Positions 24,859 through 33,282 of a stretch of 64,000 bases of DNA are shown here, one piece after another. Both the position numbers and the translations under genes were made by a program. The stretch covers positions 62,001-126,000 of the forward strand of contig NZ_JADLQQ010000002.1 of assembly GCF_015477765.1 (NCBI RefSeq), read 5' to 3'. The DNA comes from Nocardia transvalensis (lineage in GTDB: Bacteria; Actinomycetota; Actinomycetes; Mycobacteriales; Mycobacteriaceae). Within the stretch, counting starts at the first letter, position 1; the number at the start of each line of letters is the position of its first letter. The notes below the pieces were generated by a model that worked only from the letters and a program-made list of their open reading frames with translations, had not been told where the DNA came from and did not search any database.

Positions 24859-26598
24859 ATGCCCGATTCGCCAGCCCCGGCCGCCACGCCGCGCGCCCAT
24901 CGCCCCGCACCCACCTGCCATCCGGAATCGACCGTCCGCGAGTACCTCGACCGCGGCTGGTGGACCTCCGACACCCTGCCGCAACTGCTGCGGCAGCGGG
25001 CCGCGGCGACGCCGCACGCACCCGCCATCACCGATCCCGCCAACCTGGCCGACCTCACCGGAGCTGCGCCGCGGACCGCGACCTGGCGCGAATTCCATGA
25101 CTACACTGCCGATCTCGCCGCCGTCCTGCTGGCGCACGGCATCCGTCAGGGTGACCCGGTGGCGGTGCTGCTGCCCAATTCGATCGCCTTGGTGGCCACC
25201 TATTGCGCGCTGTGGCGCCTGGGCGCGGTCGCGACACCGATGCCTGCGTCCTATCGCCGTCACGAACTGTCCGGGATCGTCGCCGCCACCGACGCGGTCG
25301 CCATCGTCACCACCGGCATGCTGGCCGAGCGCCGGCCGGCCATCGAAGCCCTGGAGGTCGCCGACGGGCGGCGCACGGTCTTCGCCTTCGGTCCCGAGAT
25401 CCCCGAAGGTGCCGTCACGATCGACGATTTCGGCGCGGCAGACCGAAACCGCGTGGCGGACTACGAGTCCCGGCTCACGGTGACGGTGAACGACAGGGTC
25501 ACCGTGTGCTGGACCAGCGGCACCGAGGCCGCCCCGAAGGGCGTGCCACGCTGTCACGGAGATTGGCTGGCAATCGGGCGCGGTGCCCAGGATGGCCTGC
25601 ACATCACCTCGGATTCGGTGCTGCTCAACCCCTTTCCGCTGGTGAACATGGCGGGCTTCGCCGCGTCACTGCTGCCGTGGCTGCTGATCGGTGGACATCT
25701 GGTTCAACATCAACCATTGGACCTGCCGGTGTTCTTCGCTCAGATCGCCCGCCACCGCGTCACCCACACCAGCATGCCGCCGGCGCTGCTGACCATGCTG
25801 CTCGACAACGAAACCCTGCGCGCCCGAGCCGATCTGTCCTCGCTGCGCCGCGTCGGCTCCGGCGGTGCACCACTGCCGCCGACGGTGGTGCGCCGCTGGC
25901 AGGAGGAGCTGGGGATCGAGGTCGTCAACTTCTTCGGCTCCAATGAGGGCGTCTGCCTGCTGGGATCGCCCGCCGACATCCCGGACCCGACGCTGCGCGC
26001 TCAGCATCTGCCGCGCTACGGGGCACCCGGGGTGCGCTGGTCCACCGGGCTGGCCGACAGCACGGAGGTGAAATTGGTCGATCCGGCCACCGGTAGTCAG
26101 GTGACCGACCAGGGCGGGCGGGGCGAGCTGCGGCTGCGCGGACCGGCCGTCTTCGGCGGCTATCTGCCGGGCACGGCCGCCTCCGACCCGTTCGACGAGG
26201 ACGGGTTCCTGTGCAGCGGAGATGTTTTCGAACTATGCGGCCCCGACGGCCGATATCTGCGATTCGTCGACCGGGTGAAGGAGATCATCCTCCGCGGCGG
26301 CATGAATATCGCACCGGCCGAGATCGAGGCGCTGCTGATCGACCATCCCGCCGTCGCCGATATCGCCATCGTCGGCTATCCGGACCCGGTCCTCGGTGAA
26401 CGCTGCTGTGCGTTCGTGGTTCCCGCACCCGGCGCCACGGTGACTCTGGCCGATCTGGTGGCGCACCTGCGCGCCCGTGACGTGGCGTCGTTCAAGCTGC
26501 CCGAACGCATCGAGCTGGTCGACACGCTGCCGCGCAATCCGGTCGGCAAACTGCTGCGGCGCCACCTGCGCCGGACTCTCGACACCGGGAGCGAATAG
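24859..26598 (+). CDS. AMP-dependent acyl-CoA synthetase / aryl-acid ligase
   Basis: The 579-residue ANL-family enzyme has the P-loop CWTSGTEAAPKGV near 216, FFGSNEGVCLLG, GELRLRGPAVFGGYLPG, CSGDVFELCGPDGRYLRFVDRVKEIILRGGMNIAPAEIE and the terminal catalytic Lys in NPVGKLLRR. The first motif resembles 2,3-dihydroxybenzoate-AMP ligases and short aryl or acyl CoA ligases. It would activate a carboxylate as an acyl-adenylate and load it on CoA. It lies 40 bp after the thiolase and 2 bp before the SCP2-type thiolase, so it is a member of the catabolic operon that the carotenoid oxygenase begins. Confidence 0.9.
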   Translation: MPDSPAPAATPRAHRPAPTCHPESTVREYLDRGWWTSDTLPQLLRQRAAATPHAPAITDPANLADLTGAAPRTATWREFHDYTADLAAVLLAHGIRQGDPVAVLLPNSIALVATYCALWRLGAVATPMPASYRRHELSGIVAATDAVAIVTTGMLAERRPAIEALEVADGRRTVFAFGPEIPEGAVTIDDFGAADRNRVADYESRLTVTVNDRVTVCWTSGTEAAPKGVPRCHGDWLAIGRGAQDGLHITSDSVLLNPFPLVNMAGFAASLLPWLLIGGHLVQHQPLDLPVFFAQIARHRVTHTSMPPALLTMLLDNETLRARADLSSLRRVGSGGAPLPPTVVRRWQEELGIEVVNFFGSNEGVCLLGSPADIPDPTLRAQHLPRYGAPGVRWSTGLADSTEVKLVDPATGSQVTDQGGRGELRLRGPAVFGGYLPGTAASDPFDEDGFLCSGDVFELCGPDGRYLRFVDRVKEIILRGGMNIAPAEIEALLIDHPAVADIAIVGYPDPVLGERCCAFVVPAPGATVTLADLVAHLRARDVASFKLPERIELVDTLPRNPVGKLLRRHLRRTLDTGSE

Positions 26599-26600
26599 CC

Positions 26601-27833
26601 ATGTCCGCCGGCACTGTTCATATCCTCGGTGGCGCCCAGACCGACTTCGCCGTCAACTGGCATCGCGCCGGATACGGATTCGACGCGCTCGTCGGCGAGA
26701 TCGTCACGCGCACACTGGACGACACCGGCATCGATGCCGCCGATATCGAGGTCGTCCACGTGGGCAACGCCTTCGGGCAGCTGTTCACCGGACAGGCCCA
26801 GCTCGGCGGCATGCCCGCCACGGTCGTGCCGCAGCTGTGGGGTGTGCCCGCCACGCGGCACGAAGCCGCTTGTGCCTCCGGCAGTATGGCCGTTCTGGCG
26901 GCGATGGCGGATCTGGAATCCGGACGCTACGACTGCGCCCTGGTACTGGGCGCCGAACTCGAGAAGACCGTGCCCGGCGCCCAGGCCGCCCGCTATCTGG
27001 GCGCCGCGGCATGGGCCGGACACGAGGCGACCGATACCGACTTCGTGTGGCCCCAGATGTTCGCCGCCGTCGCCGACGAGTACGACCGCCGCTACGGCCT
27101 GGACTCCACGCATCTGCGGGCGGTCAGCGAACTCAATATCGCCAATGCCCGTGCCAATCCCCTTGCCCAGACCCGGAATTGGCGGTTCGGCCCGGACAGC
27201 TTCGGCGAGGACGACACCGCCAATCCACCGGTGGCGGGACGGCTGCGCCGCCAGGACTGCAGCCAGATGACCGACGGCGCGGCCGCGGTCGTCCTGGCCG
27301 CCGACCGATTCCTGCAGCGCCGCACCGCACTACCCCCGGACCGTCGTGCCGTGATCGCAGGGTGGGGCCACCGGACCGTCGGGCTGCCGCTGGAACAGAA
27401 ATTACGGGTGGGCGCCGACGACCCGTACGTCTTCCCGCACCTGCGCCGGGTCGTCCGCGACATGCTCGACCGGGCCCGCCTCGCCGATATCACCGACGTG
27501 GACGGCGTGGAGGTGCACGACTGCTTCTCGATGTCGGAGTACGCGGCCATCGACCACCTCGGCCTCACCGCAGCCGGCGAGAGCTGGAAGGCCATCGAAT
27601 CCGGCGAGATCGCCCGCGACGGCCGCCTGCCGATCAATCCGGGCGGTGGCCTGATCGGGATCGGCCACCCGGTCGGCGCCACCGGCGTCCGTATGCTTCT
27701 CGATGCCTACAAGCAGGTCACCGACCGGGCGGGCGATTATCAGGTCCCCGGTGCCCGCCGCTTCGCCACGCTCAATATCGGCGGCAGCATGACGACCGCC
27801 GCGGCATTCGTGGTGCAGGCGATCGAGTCGTAA
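26601..27833 (+). CDS. SCP2-type thiolase (acetyl-CoA acetyltransferase family)
   Basis: The 410-residue protein belongs to the SCPx/SCP2 thiolase group. It has nucleophile Cys in EAACASGSMAVLAAM, DGAAAVVLA, EVHDCFSMSEYAAIDHLGL (instead of the NEAF motif), NPGGGLIGIGHPVGATGVRM with the catalytic His, and the terminal LNIGGSMTT. In actinobacteria this type cleaves branched or steroid-side-chain beta-ketoacyl-CoAs. As last gene of the five-gene operon it could perform the thiolytic step after activation by the CoA ligase. ATG 26601 lies 2 bp after the ligase stop. Confidence 0.88.
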   Translation: MSAGTVHILGGAQTDFAVNWHRAGYGFDALVGEIVTRTLDDTGIDAADIEVVHVGNAFGQLFTGQAQLGGMPATVVPQLWGVPATRHEAACASGSMAVLAAMADLESGRYDCALVLGAELEKTVPGAQAARYLGAAAWAGHEATDTDFVWPQMFAAVADEYDRRYGLDSTHLRAVSELNIANARANPLAQTRNWRFGPDSFGEDDTANPPVAGRLRRQDCSQMTDGAAAVVLAADRFLQRRTALPPDRRAVIAGWGHRTVGLPLEQKLRVGADDPYVFPHLRRVVRDMLDRARLADITDVDGVEVHDCFSMSEYAAIDHLGLTAAGESWKAIESGEIARDGRLPINPGGGLIGIGHPVGATGVRMLLDAYKQVTDRAGDYQVPGARRFATLNIGGSMTTAAAFVVQAIES

Positions 27834-27838
27834 CCCCG

Positions 27839-29329
27839 TCAACGGCCGGCCGGGCCGAACCACGACGCCAGCACGGCGCGCAAAGCCGTTGTGTCCGCGC
27901 CGGATTCCTCGTCGACCCAGGCGACATAGCCGTCGGGGCGGATCAGCAGGGCGGTGGGGACGGCGATGCGGCCGACGCCCGGGACGGTGACGCGCGTGTC
28001 CGCGCAATGGGCCGCAACCACATCGACGTGGTCGGCCCATGCCTCGATGCTCGCCGGCAGATCGGGACGGTTGTCGAGATCGACGAGCACCGGGCGGGCG
28101 GTGTGCAGCAGCTCGGCCACCCGCGTGTCACCGTCTTCGGTCTTCAGGTCCAGATCGGGCATGCGGCGGCCCACCATCGGATGCTCGTCGCCGAGCGGGT
28201 AGCGCAGGTCCAGGGCGCTGATCATGCCACCGAGGTAGCGGTTGACATCGTCCATGCCGACCAGGGTCGAGAACACCTCGCGCAGTGCGAGAGTGTGCGT
28301 GTCGGGGCGGCCGAGGGCGGTCTGGGCGCGGGTGTTGTGCAGGACTCGCGCCGCCACCGGATGCCGTTCGGATTCATAGGTGTCGAGCAGGGCGCCGGGT
28401 GCGCGGCCGGTCGCCACCGCGGCCAGCTTCCAGCCCAGGTTCACCGCATCCTGAACGCCGAGGTTCAAACCCTGTCCGCCCGCGGGGTAATGAATGTGGG
28501 CCGCATCGCCCGCCAGCAGCACGCGGCCGCTGCGATAGCGGTCGGCCTGCCGGGCGGCATCGCCGAAGCGGGAGACCCAGCGCGGGCTGTGCATCCCGAA
28601 ATCGGTTCCGGCGATGCGGATCAGCGCCCGGCGCAGGTCCTCGATATCGACCGGGGCGTCGCGGTCGGCCACGTAGTCGTGTTCGGTGGTCACCACTCGA
28701 TACCAGCCCGGCTCGAAGTCCATGACGGAATAGGTGCCGTGCTCGCCGTACTTCTGGAAGACCCGCCCGGACGGCGGGTCGGCCAGCTCGACATCGCCGA
28801 GCAGCGCGGTCATGCTCGCCTCCGAGCCGGGAAATCCGATGCCCGCCAGTTTGCGCACCGCGCTGCGGCCGCCGTCGCAGCCGACCAGATAATCCACCCG
28901 CACCCGCCGCGTGCCCGCCGGTTCGCGCAGCGTCACCGTGACGGTCTGGTCGTCCTGTCCGAGGGCGATGACCTCGCTGGACCACTGCACGGACACACCG
29001 AGTTCGGTGGCGCGCTGTTCGAGGAGCCGCTCGATGACGTTCTGCAGGACCACCAGCGTGTACGGGTATCGGGTGGCGAAATCGCCGAAGTCCAAACGGA
29101 TTCCGGAGAAATGCCCGGCCTGCATCGGCCGCCCGGCGGCGAGGAATCGGTCCAGGATCCCGCGCTGATCGAGCACCTCCATCGTCCGCGGATGGATACC
29201 ACCGGCCCGCGATTCGCCGCTGCGCCCGGTCAGCCGGTCCACGATCTGCACCTCGACCCCGGCCAGCCGGAGTTCGCAAGCGAGCATCAACCCCGTCGGC
29301 CCGGCCCCGGCGATCATGACGGTCGCCAT
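27839..29329 (-). CDS. FAD-dependent monooxygenase, rifampicin-monooxygenase (RIFMO/Rox) type
   Basis: The 496-residue class A flavin monooxygenase has MIAGAGPTGLMLACELRLAG at the N-terminus, DYLVGCDGGRSAVRKLAG and GRVLLAGDAAHIHYPAGGQG with LNLGVQDAVNLGWKLA. A C-terminal thioredoxin-like region ends with LIRPDGYVAWVDEES. The order and wording resemble the rifampicin monooxygenases of Nocardia and Streptomyces, which linearise rifamycins. Other phenol hydroxylases of the PheA/TfdB class share much of this. ATG 29329 follows AAGGAGGT. It is divergent from a TetR gene across a palindromic operator, the usual layout of an inducible resistance or degradation gene. Confidence 0.88.
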   Translation of the reverse strand: MATVMIAGAGPTGLMLACELRLAGVEVQIVDRLTGRSGESRAGGIHPRTMEVLDQRGILDRFLAAGRPMQAGHFSGIRLDFGDFATRYPYTLVVLQNVIERLLEQRATELGVSVQWSSEVIALGQDDQTVTVTLREPAGTRRVRVDYLVGCDGGRSAVRKLAGIGFPGSEASMTALLGDVELADPPSGRVFQKYGEHGTYSVMDFEPGWYRVVTTEHDYVADRDAPVDIEDLRRALIRIAGTDFGMHSPRWVSRFGDAARQADRYRSGRVLLAGDAAHIHYPAGGQGLNLGVQDAVNLGWKLAAVATGRAPGALLDTYESERHPVAARVLHNTRAQTALGRPDTHTLALREVFSTLVGMDDVNRYLGGMISALDLRYPLGDEHPMVGRRMPDLDLKTEDGDTRVAELLHTARPVLVDLDNRPDLPASIEAWADHVDVVAAHCADTRVTVPGVGRIAVPTALLIRPDGYVAWVDEESGADTTALRAVLASWFGPAGR

Positions 29330-29342
29330 TCCGACCACCTCC

Positions 29343-29389
29343 TTAACAACGTTCATTGAACGATGTTAAGCATGTACTGAACGATGTTA
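29343..29389. promoter_or_regulatory. TetR operator with a third half-site
   Basis: TTAACAACGTTCA-T-TGAACGATGTTAA is a 27-bp near-perfect palindrome at 29343-29369, with one mismatch per arm. A further half-site TGAACGATGTTA follows at 29378-29389, 21 bp from the second arm. It overlaps the promoters of both the monooxygenase and the TetR gene. Confidence 0.7.
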
Positions 29390-29400
29390 GGCTGTCAACC

Positions 29401-30072
29401 GTGCCGAAACCGAGGAATTCCGGAACGGGGAAGATCACCGCCGAGATGGTCGCCCGTGCCGCGCTGGAGCTGTTGAACGAGGTCGGACTCGACGGGTTGA
29501 CGATGCGGCAGGTGGCGGCTCGGCTGAATGTGCAAGCGGCGGCACTGTATTGGCATGTCGAGAACAAGCGGCAGCTGCTCGACGCGATGGCCACGACGAT
29601 GTACATCGACGCCGTCGAGGGAATGGAGGCGCCGCGGCGCGGGGAGAGCTGGCAGCAGTGGGTGATCGTCTGGGCCACCCGGCTGCGCCGGACGCTACTG
29701 CGCTACCGCGACGGCGCCCGCGTGTTCGCCGGAACCGCCACCGACGATGCCGCGGTCTACCGCACGACCGAATTGATCCTGCGCACCCTGCAGGACGCCG
29801 GATTCTCACTCCGCGATGCCGCCCGCGGCTTCCCCGTCGTCCTGCACTACGTCATCGGCTTCACCATCGAGGAGCAGGCCCGAATGGGCCTGGACTACGG
29901 CAACGACAACCCCTACCGCCCCGGCCACCTGGCTTCCTCCATCGACTCGCAGCGTTTCCCCCTGACCGCCCAGGCCCACCCCGATCTCTTCGCCGCCGAC
30001 ACCGACACCCCCTTCACCGACGGCCTCCACGTGATCCTCACCGGCCTCCGCTCGACCTACCTGAGCGAATGA
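29401..30072 (+). CDS. TetR family transcriptional regulator (TetR_C-type)
   Basis: The 223-residue protein has an N-terminal helix-turn-helix (ITAEMVARAALELLNEVGLDGLTMRQVAARLNVQAAALYWHVENKRQLLDAMA) typical of the TetR class that carries the tetracycline-repressor C-terminal domain. The ALYWH wording is characteristic. GTG 29401 begins 11 bp after the third operator half-site. It is divergent from the RIFMO-type gene and probably represses both itself and that gene until an aromatic or antibiotic ligand binds. Confidence 0.9.
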   Translation: MPKPRNSGTGKITAEMVARAALELLNEVGLDGLTMRQVAARLNVQAAALYWHVENKRQLLDAMATTMYIDAVEGMEAPRRGESWQQWVIVWATRLRRTLLRYRDGARVFAGTATDDAAVYRTTELILRTLQDAGFSLRDAARGFPVVLHYVIGFTIEEQARMGLDYGNDNPYRPGHLASSIDSQRFPLTAQAHPDLFAADTDTPFTDGLHVILTGLRSTYLSE

Positions 30073-30082
30073 CCTTCCCGGG

Positions 30083-30994
30083 TCAGGGCCGGGCACGCTT
30101 CTCGCTGACGGCGGAGGCCCCGCGGGCGGCGAGGATGACCGTGACGAGGAGGACCGTCACCAGTTGCAGGGTGTCCCAGCCGGGGGTGGGGGCACCGGAG
30201 ACCGTTTCCTCGGCGTGGGGGCGGGGCATGGCGACGACCGGGGGTGTGGATGCCGCTGGTGGTTCGGCCGGAGCGATGGGGGCCGCCACCGGGACCGGCG
30301 CGGCCGGGGCCAGCGGCGGGGGCGGTGGAATCGCCAGGGGGAGTTCGGGTATGGGAGGGGGAGTGGGCACCGCCAGCAGGCACCACAGCAGCGTGCTGCC
30401 GGTGAGGGCGCTGCCGACGGCGGCGCTGCCGAGACCGGATGCGCTCGAGCCCGGGCCCGCGCCGATCATCACCGAGCCCGCCGAGCCGACCAGGAGCGAG
30501 ACCCCCGACGCCATCAGCACCGCGCTGCCCGACCCCGGGGCGATGAGCAGCGGGCCGAGCAGGCCGCTCCCCGCCGCCGAGCCGAGCAGCAGCGCCGAAC
30601 CGCCGAGCATCGCGCTACCGGTGCAGGCGGCGAGGGCGCTGCCGCTGTCCACTCCGAGGGCGGCCGGGGCCGCGCCCCTCGCGACCGCCGGGGTCTCGGG
30701 AGCCTTCTCCGGCTCGGCCGTCCGCGCGGGAGCGGCGGGCGGTGCCGCGGGGCGCACCGGCCGCACCGTCAGTGGGATCTCCACGGCCTGCTGATTCGTC
30801 GACGGTGGCCGCGTACCCGCGCTGCCCGTCGAGATATCGCCCAGCAGCGGCGGATTCGGCGCGGGCGGATCGGCGGTGGTCCGACCGGCGAACAGCACCG
30901 CAGTGGGTAGTAGTGCACCGGCGACCACGAGATGCCTTGCGGTCGCCCGCTTTCGCTGACCGTAGGATCGGAAACACTTGCGCGAGAACTTCAT
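30083..30994 (-). CDS. Pro/Ala/Ser-Gly-rich exported protein with C-terminal membrane anchor
   Basis: The 303-residue protein has an N-terminal signal-like helix (ARHLVVAGALLPTAVLFAG), then a Pro/Ala-rich stretch. A central region of about 100 residues is rich in Gly, Ser and Ala with recurring GSA steps (ALAACTGSAMLGGSALLLGSA). A poly-Pro segment and a C-terminal transmembrane helix (LQLVTVLLVTVILAARG) before a short basic tail complete it. No enzymatic motif is seen. Its ATG overlaps the stop of the DUF4239 gene by 4 bp (ATGA), so the two are co-translated. A cell-envelope structural role is inferred. Confidence 0.7.
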   Translation of the reverse strand: MKFSRKCFRSYGQRKRATARHLVVAGALLPTAVLFAGRTTADPPAPNPPLLGDISTGSAGTRPPSTNQQAVEIPLTVRPVRPAAPPAAPARTAEPEKAPETPAVARGAAPAALGVDSGSALAACTGSAMLGGSALLLGSAAGSGLLGPLLIAPGSGSAVLMASGVSLLVGSAGSVMIGAGPGSSASGLGSAAVGSALTGSTLLWCLLAVPTPPPIPELPLAIPPPPPLAPAAPVPVAAPIAPAEPPAASTPPVVAMPRPHAEETVSGAPTPGWDTLQLVTVLLVTVILAARGASAVSEKRARP

Positions 30995-31776
30995 TCGCCG
31001 ACGGCGCCCGAAGGGCCGGTGCTGTCCTGGAACTGGGACCGGGCGTGGACGAAGGCATCCTTCGAGATGTCGATGACACCGGTGTACGGCCGCTCCAGAT
31101 TGTGGATCGCCAGCAGTGTCGAGCCGATTACGACGCCCAGCAGCGCGGTCATCGCGACGCTGCGCCGGGTGACCTGGACCCCCGTCAGCACCGGATTCAA
31201 CACCACCAGGATCGCGCCGAGCCACATGGTCACATAGAGGAAATGGGGAATCACACCCTCCATGTCCAGGGCTCGGTCGTGGCGCGCCTGGGTCGCCTGG
31301 TCGAGGCCGTCGAGCGCCCGGGATCGGGCATCGGCGGCGGCAGGAACCGTCGCCTGCACAGAGGTGACGGCGTTGCGCAGCGCCTCGAGCGTCTCGCCGG
31401 TCGAATCGCTCAGACGGTTCTGCTGCTCCATCGACGGCCACTCCTCGGTGAGCACCTGATCGGTATAGCTGCGCACCAGGTCCTGAACGTGCTGTCGGTC
31501 CGGTGCGGGCAGGTCCTCGGCCGCCCGGTAGACCTCGACCAGCCCCTTCGCCTCGGTGACGGTGTGCTGGTGCGCGCTCTGGTGCTGCTGCCAGCAGACC
31601 ACGAACACGAAGGCCACCACGGCGGTGAAGAACGTCTTGGCCAGATCGAGCGCCAGCGCACCCGCCGACTCGTCACCGGCCTGCCGCCACGAGTTCGGCC
31701 GCAGCCAGTCCCCGACGACGAAGGCCACCGCCGCGGCCACCCCGGCCCCGGCCGCAATCAGCAATTCCTGAGCCAT
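30991..31776 (-). CDS. DUF4239 membrane protein
   Basis: The 261-residue protein has an N-terminal helix, a second helix at TFFTAVVAFVFVVCW, a long amphipathic extracytoplasmic segment (HQHTVTEAKGLVEVYRAAEDLPAPDR) and two C-terminal helices (FLYVTMWLGAILVVLNPVLTG, SVAMTALLGVVIGSTLLAI). This is the DUF4239 (bestrophin-like domain) arrangement common in actinobacteria. The ligand or ion is unknown. It is the upstream member of a two-gene unit with the Pro/Gly-rich envelope protein. Confidence 0.8.
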   Translation of the reverse strand: MAQELLIAAGAGVAAAVAFVVGDWLRPNSWRQAGDESAGALALDLAKTFFTAVVAFVFVVCWQQHQSAHQHTVTEAKGLVEVYRAAEDLPAPDRQHVQDLVRSYTDQVLTEEWPSMEQQNRLSDSTGETLEALRNAVTSVQATVPAAADARSRALDGLDQATQARHDRALDMEGVIPHFLYVTMWLGAILVVLNPVLTGVQVTRRSVAMTALLGVVIGSTLLAIHNLERPYTGVIDISKDAFVHARSQFQDSTGPSGAVGE

Positions 31777-31948
31777 CGCGCTCCACTCCCCGTCGTCGGG
31801 TCGACAAATTACGCGTGCACGGATGAAACGCCGAGGATATCCCCCGGCCTCGATGCGGACGAAACGGCTACGGAGAAGCCTAGTCCCGGCCCACTGCCTG
31901 CATGTTCGGGAAGTTATCGAAGTGTGACCGGGAGCCGAGAGGAATGAG

Positions 31949-33109
31949 CTAGTTGGTGGCTACTTCGTGTCGGCGCTCGGGCGGCGCGGGGACCGGCTCG
32001 GCGCTCGCGGCAACCACGACGGTGTTGCCGCCCAGCCGTTTCGCTCGATACATCGCGGCGTCGGAGTCGCGCAGCAGCTGGCGGTAGGTGGTATCGGAGT
32101 AGTGCGTATCCGGGTGGGTCGCATCGAGGACCGCCACGCCCACGCTGGCGGTGATCGTGACCGGAAGATCGGGCATCGTCTCGATCGCGCGGCGCAGCCG
32201 ATCTCCCATGGCGGCGGCGTCCTCACGCAGGTAACCCACCACCACGAACTCCTCCCCGCCGGTACGGGCGAGAATCGCGCGATCGACCGCACCGCGCAGA
32301 CGCTGCGCCGTGCGTATCAGCACCTCGTCGCCGAAGGGGTGGCCGAAGGTGTCGTTCACGGTCTTGAACCGGTCCAGATCGATCGTGGCGACGTACATCG
32401 TCCCGTGCGGGCAGCGGCCGATGCGTGCCGACAGGTAGGAATCGAGGCCGCGCCGGTTCATCAGGTCGGTCAGCGGATCGGACAGGGCGTCGACCCGCAG
32501 CAGCCAGTTACAGAACTGGACGAAGGGCAGGATCACCGCGACGACGACCACCATGACCAGAACGATCGTGATGCCCAGGGCCAAATCCTGCCGGCCGGTG
32601 CCGCCCTGTCCGCCGCCCGGCAGTCTGCCGGTGGCGATCAGGACCGCCAGTATGACGCTCGTCAGCACCGACCATCCGATGTGCAGGGCAAGGATGCGCG
32701 GTCCGTGGAAGACGGCGACATATCCGCCCATCGCCATCAGCAGAACGACGCCGAGGACTCCGATGGTGCGGTCGTGGACCAGCAGGACATTGGCGGTGGC
32801 GTCGATATCGAACAGGGCGATCCACACGATCGACTCGGCCTCGCGCGGCCACGGCAGCAACCACCACCGCAGTGTCCATGCCCCGGCGAAGGCGGCCTCC
32901 ACCCAACCCTGCACCTCGTACACCGGACCGTCCACGTCACCCTGTGCCATCGCGGCCAGCAACGCGGTCACCAGCATAACGATCCCGCCGGCGCCCAGCA
33001 TGAATTTGAATCGGCCCAGCGCCCCGCGAGCGTCGAGAGTTTCCACCAGCCAGTGATAATCGACCTGGTCGCGCCACCAGGTTCGAAACATCGGTCGGCT
33101 GTCGGTCAT
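31949..33109 (-). CDS. membrane-bound diguanylate cyclase (GGDEF)
   Basis: About 386 residues. Roughly six transmembrane helices in the first 200 residues form a sensor region. A GGDEF domain follows, with DPLTDLMNRRGLD, DLDRFKTVNDTFGHPFGDEVL and active-site ARTGGEEF. GGEEF is an active variant, so synthesis of cyclic di-GMP from GTP is expected. The inhibitory I-site RxxD, five residues before GGEEF, is not present (VDRA instead), so feedback inhibition may be absent. ATG 33109 follows GGAAGCTCG. A longer frame begins at 33133. It is a stand-alone gene with no partner. Confidence 0.88.
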   Translation of the reverse strand: MTDSRPMFRTWWRDQVDYHWLVETLDARGALGRFKFMLGAGGIVMLVTALLAAMAQGDVDGPVYEVQGWVEAAFAGAWTLRWWLLPWPREAESIVWIALFDIDATANVLLVHDRTIGVLGVVLLMAMGGYVAVFHGPRILALHIGWSVLTSVILAVLIATGRLPGGGQGGTGRQDLALGITIVLVMVVVVAVILPFVQFCNWLLRVDALSDPLTDLMNRRGLDSYLSARIGRCPHGTMYVATIDLDRFKTVNDTFGHPFGDEVLIRTAQRLRGAVDRAILARTGGEEFVVVGYLREDAAAMGDRLRRAIETMPDLPVTITASVGVAVLDATHPDTHYSDTTYRQLLRDSDAAMYRAKRLGGNTVVVAASAEPVPAPPERRHEVATN

Positions 33110-33282
33110 CGAGCTTCCGCCTTGGGTCGGCAACGGAGTCGAGCATTTGCCCAGGGATGTCCCCGGCGATCCGATACGGCGTGCTGATCGAGGTTATGGC
33201 GAATGCCGGTCACATGCAATGTGAGGTCATCCATACCCGGTTCTGACCGGGGCGTTCGCTGCAGGATTGCCGAAGCGAACGA

